A DNA stretch of 7,283 nucleotides. Source: Halobacteriales archaeon SW_9_67_24 (GTDB lineage: Archaea; Halobacteriota; Halobacteria; Halobacteriales; Halococcaceae). The notes under the pieces are model-generated. The model was not told the DNA's origin, ran no database searches, and saw nothing but the letters and a program-made list of their open reading frames with translations. Below, one piece after another: positions 4,815-7,283 of the stretch. The stretch lies in the NCBI GenBank assembly GCA_003022685.1, contig PXSV01000033.1, forward strand, positions 11,573-18,855. The letters are read 5' to 3'. Every line of letters begins with the position of its first letter. The stretch's first letter is position 1. The position numbers and the translations under genes are program-made.

Positions 4815-4834
4815 ATTCTTGTGGAGTGTAAGCG

Positions 4835-5782
4835 CTACGGAGATACGTCCTCGATCCGGTCGATCGCTGCTAGAAGCTTCTCGGTGTAGAATTCCTTCTC
4901 GTACGCCGAGAGCTCGTCCAGTTCGAGAAGACCCGCGACGGTCCACGCGAGCGTTTCCACCCTGTACAGCGGCTCGTTCGACGCGAACGAACCATCGAGT
5001 TCACCGACCTCCCGGTACCCCTCGTAGAACGTGGTCTGAACGTCCCACTCCGCGCCCGGATCGTGCATCCAGAACCCGTTGGCCGCTTTCACGAGATCGC
5101 GCTGGGCGTGGCTCGCGTGGGCGCGATCGAAGTCGAGTATCCCGACCACCTCCTCGTTTTCGAACAGCACGTTGTCCGGGGTGAAATCGTTGTGACAGAA
5201 GACGGGCGCGAACTCGTCCGGTAGGGCTGCTCCCTCGCGCTCGAACACGCGTTCGAGTGCCGATCCGGCGGACTCCATGCCGCCATCCCCCAGGGTGGTC
5301 GACGTCTCCTCGACGGTCCGCAGTATCCATCGCCGCAACGAGCCGTCCTGAAAGGGACGGACGGATGGCTCTCGATCCTCGAACCGTACCCAGCCCGACG
5401 TCTCGAAGCTCCTGACGTCGTGTATCTTCGCGAGGTATCGCGCCGCATTCCGGACCTTCCGTGGGGAGATATCCAGCTTGCCGGTTTTGCCTGGGAGTTT
5501 CTCCACGAGACTGTACCAGCCCCTGTCGAACGCTCGTATTTCCTCGGTAACGATCGCTGGAACGGGAACCTCCGTGTCCTGCAACATGACGTAGCAGTTC
5601 AGTCCTCGCCGGAGGGCGTCTGCTTCACCCTCATCGCCCTCCGACGAGAATTGCAGCACGTACTCCTCTCCATCACAGCTGATCTCGTACGTCTCGTGCA
5701 GCAGTCCCTCCTCGATTTGCTCGATCGAGTCTGGGCTCGCCCGTAGTTCCCGTTCCACGATCGGGGCGATCTCGTTTTCCAT
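4835..5782 (-). CDS. Phosphotransferase family (APH/choline kinase fold) protein
   Basis: This 315-residue protein has the APH-type kinase layout. An N-terminal lobe contains the glycine-containing turn IEEGLLHETYEI and the strand YVLQFSSE. The catalytic loop VFCHNDFTPDNVLF follows (His197, Asp199, Asn204, the HxDxxxxN motif), then the metal-binding ILDFDRA with Asp217. Such enzymes move phosphate from ATP or GTP to a small molecule such as an aminoglycoside, choline or a sugar-like substrate. The substrate cannot be read from the sequence, and nothing here proves drug resistance. The ATG at 5782 (MENEIAPIV) starts just before the fold; an in-frame GTG at 5833 would add 17 residues but has no suitable promoter. 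Hand counts of two 60-base samples gave 55% and 60% GC against 80% in one sample of the next gene, which suggests recent acquisition. It sits just beyond the tRNA-derived repeats. Confidence 0.87.
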   Translation of the reverse strand: MENEIAPIVERELRASPDSIEQIEEGLLHETYEISCDGEEYVLQFSSEGDEGEADALRRGLNCYVMLQDTEVPVPAIVTEEIRAFDRGWYSLVEKLPGKTGKLDISPRKVRNAARYLAKIHDVRSFETSGWVRFEDREPSVRPFQDGSLRRWILRTVEETSTTLGDGGMESAGSALERVFEREGAALPDEFAPVFCHNDFTPDNVLFENEEVVGILDFDRAHASHAQRDLVKAANGFWMHDPGAEWDVQTTFYEGYREVGELDGSFASNEPLYRVETLAWTVAGLLELDELSAYEKEFYTEKLLAAIDRIEDVSP

Positions 5783-5810
5783 CGTGCCAACTGTTTCGCG
5801 CTCCACCCGG

Positions 5811-5819
5811 AAGATTGTC
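5811..5819 (-). promoter_or_regulatory. Weak TATA-like box for the phosphotransferase gene
   Basis: The minus strand reads GACAATCTT, centred about 33 bases before the ATG at 5782, which would give a leader of about seven bases. It is the best AT-rich string in the right place but a poor match to a TATA box. Confidence 0.25.
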
Positions 5820-5933
5820 GGGCGATACGTCACCGCTTTCTCACTACCGTCGGCACCCCGTCAGAGTACCGTCCTTCGCCTGGCATCCGAGCGGCGCTTC
5901 GTTTCCCCCCGCAGTAGCAACGCAACCGGAACC

Positions 5934-5941
5934 GTGAAACC
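5934..5941 (+). promoter_or_regulatory. Weak TATA-like box for the DUF63 gene
   Basis: GTGAAACC is centred about 27 bases before the ATG at 5964, the spacing expected for a leaderless gene, and no Shine-Dalgarno site precedes that ATG. The base match itself is weak. Confidence 0.3.
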
Positions 5942-5963
5942 GCCGGCGGAGTCCCTCTCGGGT

Positions 5964-7106
5964 ATGGCAGCGATAGCGGACCGGGTCGATCCCGTTCGGG
6001 GATGGCTCGCGGCGGCGGTCGCGGCGGTGGTCGCCGTCGCGGGGAGTGCGGTCGCGTTCCCACAGCAGGTGTATTCGGAGTTCCTCTGGCAGTACTTCTG
6101 GGGCCCGATCGACGCCGACGCGCACGACGCGGCGTGTGCGGTCCGGGCCGACGGCGTCGTGCGGCGGCTCGCCGAGGAGAGCGCGTGCCAGGCCGCCGCG
6201 GCGCAGGGCGCGGTCGTCGCGAGGCCGGGCTACACGTTCGTCTCCGAGGTCGGCTACGCGATCACGCTCCTGTTCATGCTGGTCGGCGTCCTCCTGCTCA
6301 TCGAACGCCTCGGCGTCGGGACCGATCGCCGGTTGTTGTACGCGCTTCTCCCGTTCGTACTGTTCGGCGGTGCGCTCCGCGTCGTCGAGGACGCGAACGA
6401 CGCCGTCCCGGCCAGCGCGACCGCCGCGATTTCCTACCCCGGGAATGCGCTCATCATCAGCCCCGTGATCTACGTGACGGTGTTCGTGGTGACGCTCGCC
6501 GCGCTGCTCGTGGCGCTCCGACTCGCGCACCGCGGAACCGTCGAGGAATATTACGGCGCGTTCGCGGCGTTCGGCACGCTCGCGCTCGTGGCCACGCTCG
6601 GCTACCTCGCCTTCCTCGCAGCCACCACCGAGGCGCTGGGATTCTATCCCCAGATGCTCGTGCTCACGCTCGCGGTTGCCTCGGCCATCGCCGGCGGGGT
6701 CTATCTCGCGGTCGAGCGGATCGAACCCGCGATCAACACCGGCACCGGGTTCGTCGGTCTCGCGGTCATTTGGGCCCAGGCGATCGACGGCGTGGCGAAC
6801 GTCCTCGCCTCCGACTGGTGGAACGCCATCGGCCTGCCATTCCAGTACACCGCGAAACACCCGGTGAACGCGATCATCGTCGGCTTCACCGAGACGGTCT
6901 TCCCCGCCGCGTTCGTCGAAGCGGTCGGCGACTCGTGGCCATTCTTGATAGTGAAGGTCGCGCTTGCGGTCGGGATCCTCTGGCTGTTCGACGACCGGAT
7001 CATCGAGGAGAGCCCGCGCTACTCGCTGCTCCTCCTGCTCGCGGTCGTCGTCGTCGGCCTCGGCCCTGGGACCCGAGATATGCTGCGGGCGACCTTCGGG
7101 ATCTAA
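5964..7106 (+). CDS. DUF63 family multi-pass membrane protein
   Basis: This 380-residue protein is strongly hydrophobic, with about eight or nine membrane segments. They begin with WLAAAVAAVVAVAGSAVAF near residue 15, then ITLLFMLVGVLLLIERL, LLYALLPFVLFGGAL, YVTVFVVTLAALLVAL, ALVATLGYLAFLAATT, MLVLTLAVASAIAGGVYL, a segment around IWAQAIDGVANVLA, FLIVKVALAVGILWLF, and SLLLLLAVVVVGLGPGTRD. The blocks RVVEDAND, SYPGNALIISPVIY, AQAIDGVAN and the C-terminal GPGTRDMLR match my memory of the archaeal DUF63 family, whose function is unknown. The first loop (about residues 33-85) carries two cysteines, Cys60 and Cys72 by my count, and probably lies outside the cell. The ATG at 5964 starts directly before the first membrane segment; an in-frame GTG at 5784 would add 60 residues that read like non-coding DNA. 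It is divergent from the phosphotransferase gene. Confidence 0.88.
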   Translation: MAAIADRVDPVRGWLAAAVAAVVAVAGSAVAFPQQVYSEFLWQYFWGPIDADAHDAACAVRADGVVRRLAEESACQAAAAQGAVVARPGYTFVSEVGYAITLLFMLVGVLLLIERLGVGTDRRLLYALLPFVLFGGALRVVEDANDAVPASATAAISYPGNALIISPVIYVTVFVVTLAALLVALRLAHRGTVEEYYGAFAAFGTLALVATLGYLAFLAATTEALGFYPQMLVLTLAVASAIAGGVYLAVERIEPAINTGTGFVGLAVIWAQAIDGVANVLASDWWNAIGLPFQYTAKHPVNAIIVGFTETVFPAAFVEAVGDSWPFLIVKVALAVGILWLFDDRIIEESPRYSLLLLLAVVVVGLGPGTRDMLRATFGI

Positions 7107-7204
7107 TACTATCGGACAGAGATGATCGAACATCGGGCGGCGGTGAATCGCTAGCGGTGGATGGATGTTCCTTCCAAACCCTGACGCGACTCTGTCCGAC
7201 AGTA
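7107..7204. repeat. 98-base inverted-repeat element 2 (related ends to element 1)
   Basis: The left end TACTATCGGACAGAG (7107-7121) and right end CTCTGTCCGACAGTA (7190-7204) are inverted repeats with 14 of 15 pairs. As in element 1, it begins at the base after a TAA stop codon, is about 100 bases long, and uses the CTGTC-S-GACAG core. The interior differs from that of element 1. TA stands at both outer ends, which would fit a TA target duplication but is weak evidence. Confidence 0.65.
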
Positions 7205-7214
7205 CAAGCCCCAC

Positions 7215-7220
7215 TTTTTT
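7215..7220 (+). terminator. Oligo-T tract downstream of DUF63
   Basis: Six consecutive T residues follow element 2 in otherwise GC-rich DNA, 109 bases after the DUF63 stop codon. Archaeal RNA polymerase ends transcription at oligo-T tracts, so this is the likely terminator for the plus-strand transcript. Confidence 0.4.
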
Positions 7221-7232
7221 ACAGAGGGTCCT

Positions 7233-7259
7233 CGGTCGCTCGCGTTGCTCGCTCCCTCG
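7233..7259. repeat. Haloarchaeal GCTCGC-type low-complexity motif
   Basis: The core GCTCGCGTTGCTCGC (7238-7252) is nearly self-complementary and resembles the GAGCGCAGCGAGC motifs at 4559-4571 and 4596-4608, read on the other strand. Such strings are frequent between haloarchaeal genes. No gene is seen from here to the window end. Confidence 0.4.
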
Positions 7260-7283
7260 AACCCCTTCCAAAAACCTGTCTTC

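Larger units (their letters stand above)
4433..4834. other. Gene-free stretch between the tRNA-Leu and phosphotransferase genes
   Basis: No credible protein gene lies here. Open frames on both strands are antisense or chance readings of the tRNA and its repeats. Apart from the repeats listed separately, 4638-4735 holds another motif of the same general type (AGCGAACGGAGTGAGCGAAGC at 4659-4679), and a T-arm-like string on the minus strand (GTAGTTCGAATCCCAT, complement of 4687-4702). These look like layers of tRNA-derived debris. Confidence 0.6.

Noticed and set aside
4383..4946. 187-codon minus-strand open frame across the tRNA repeats
   Set aside because: Its internal repeats (such as CPHFRAAARHAV twice) are just the duplicated tRNA trailer read backwards, and it overlaps the phosphotransferase gene.
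5844..7271. 475-codon minus-strand open frame opposite DUF63
   Set aside because: It is extremely rich in Arg, Asp, Glu and His with no domain pattern, typical of the antisense frame of a GC-rich gene, while the plus strand encodes a coherent membrane protein.

Overview
The window looks like chromosomal DNA of a haloarchaeon (class Halobacteria). The supporting signs are high GC, strongly acidic predicted proteins, TATA-like boxes about 26-27 bases before start codons that lack a Shine-Dalgarno site (leaderless genes), a haloarchaeal-type PrkA, and archaeal families (UPF0179, DUF63, DUF5820). The genus cannot be fixed from this stretch.

Layout. Positions 1-944 (minus) hold the first 314 codons of prkA, cut by the window edge. 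A 323-base divergent gap separates it from a small DUF5820-type gene (1268-1654, plus). Convergent to that is a 113-residue [2Fe-2S] ferredoxin (1746-2087, minus). A short divergent promoter region follows, then the cysteine-rich UPF0179 gene (2211-2660, plus). A 99-base inverted-repeat element (2661-2759) fills almost the whole gap to the convergent aspartoacylase/succinylglutamate desuccinylase-like gene (2763-3593, minus), which lies downstream of a DUF309 gene (3763-4242, minus).

The middle is the least ordinary part. An intact tRNA-Leu(CAA) (4349-4432) is followed by a gene-free stretch of about 400 bases. There the tRNA 3' end plus its trailer, with two hairpins, is repeated almost exactly 324 bases later. 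Between the copies lies a decayed tRNA-Leu that has lost its D arm and carries a 74-base hairpin-rich insertion in the variable arm. Next comes a phosphotransferase (APH-fold) gene of visibly lower GC (4835-5782, minus), then a divergent multi-pass membrane protein of the DUF63 family (5964-7106, plus). A second 98-base inverted-repeat element, with termini like the first, starts at the base after the DUF63 stop codon. The rest is non-coding.

The genes do not form an obvious pathway. They are mostly single transcription units with their own promoters. The ferredoxin/UPF0179 pair shares a promoter region and both products are cysteine-rich, so a link through iron-sulfur or redox chemistry is possible but unproven. 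I see no defence system, CRISPR array, integrase or transposase. The best leads are the paired inverted-repeat elements placed directly after stop codons and the duplicated, re-arranged tRNA-Leu trailer beside a probably acquired kinase gene.
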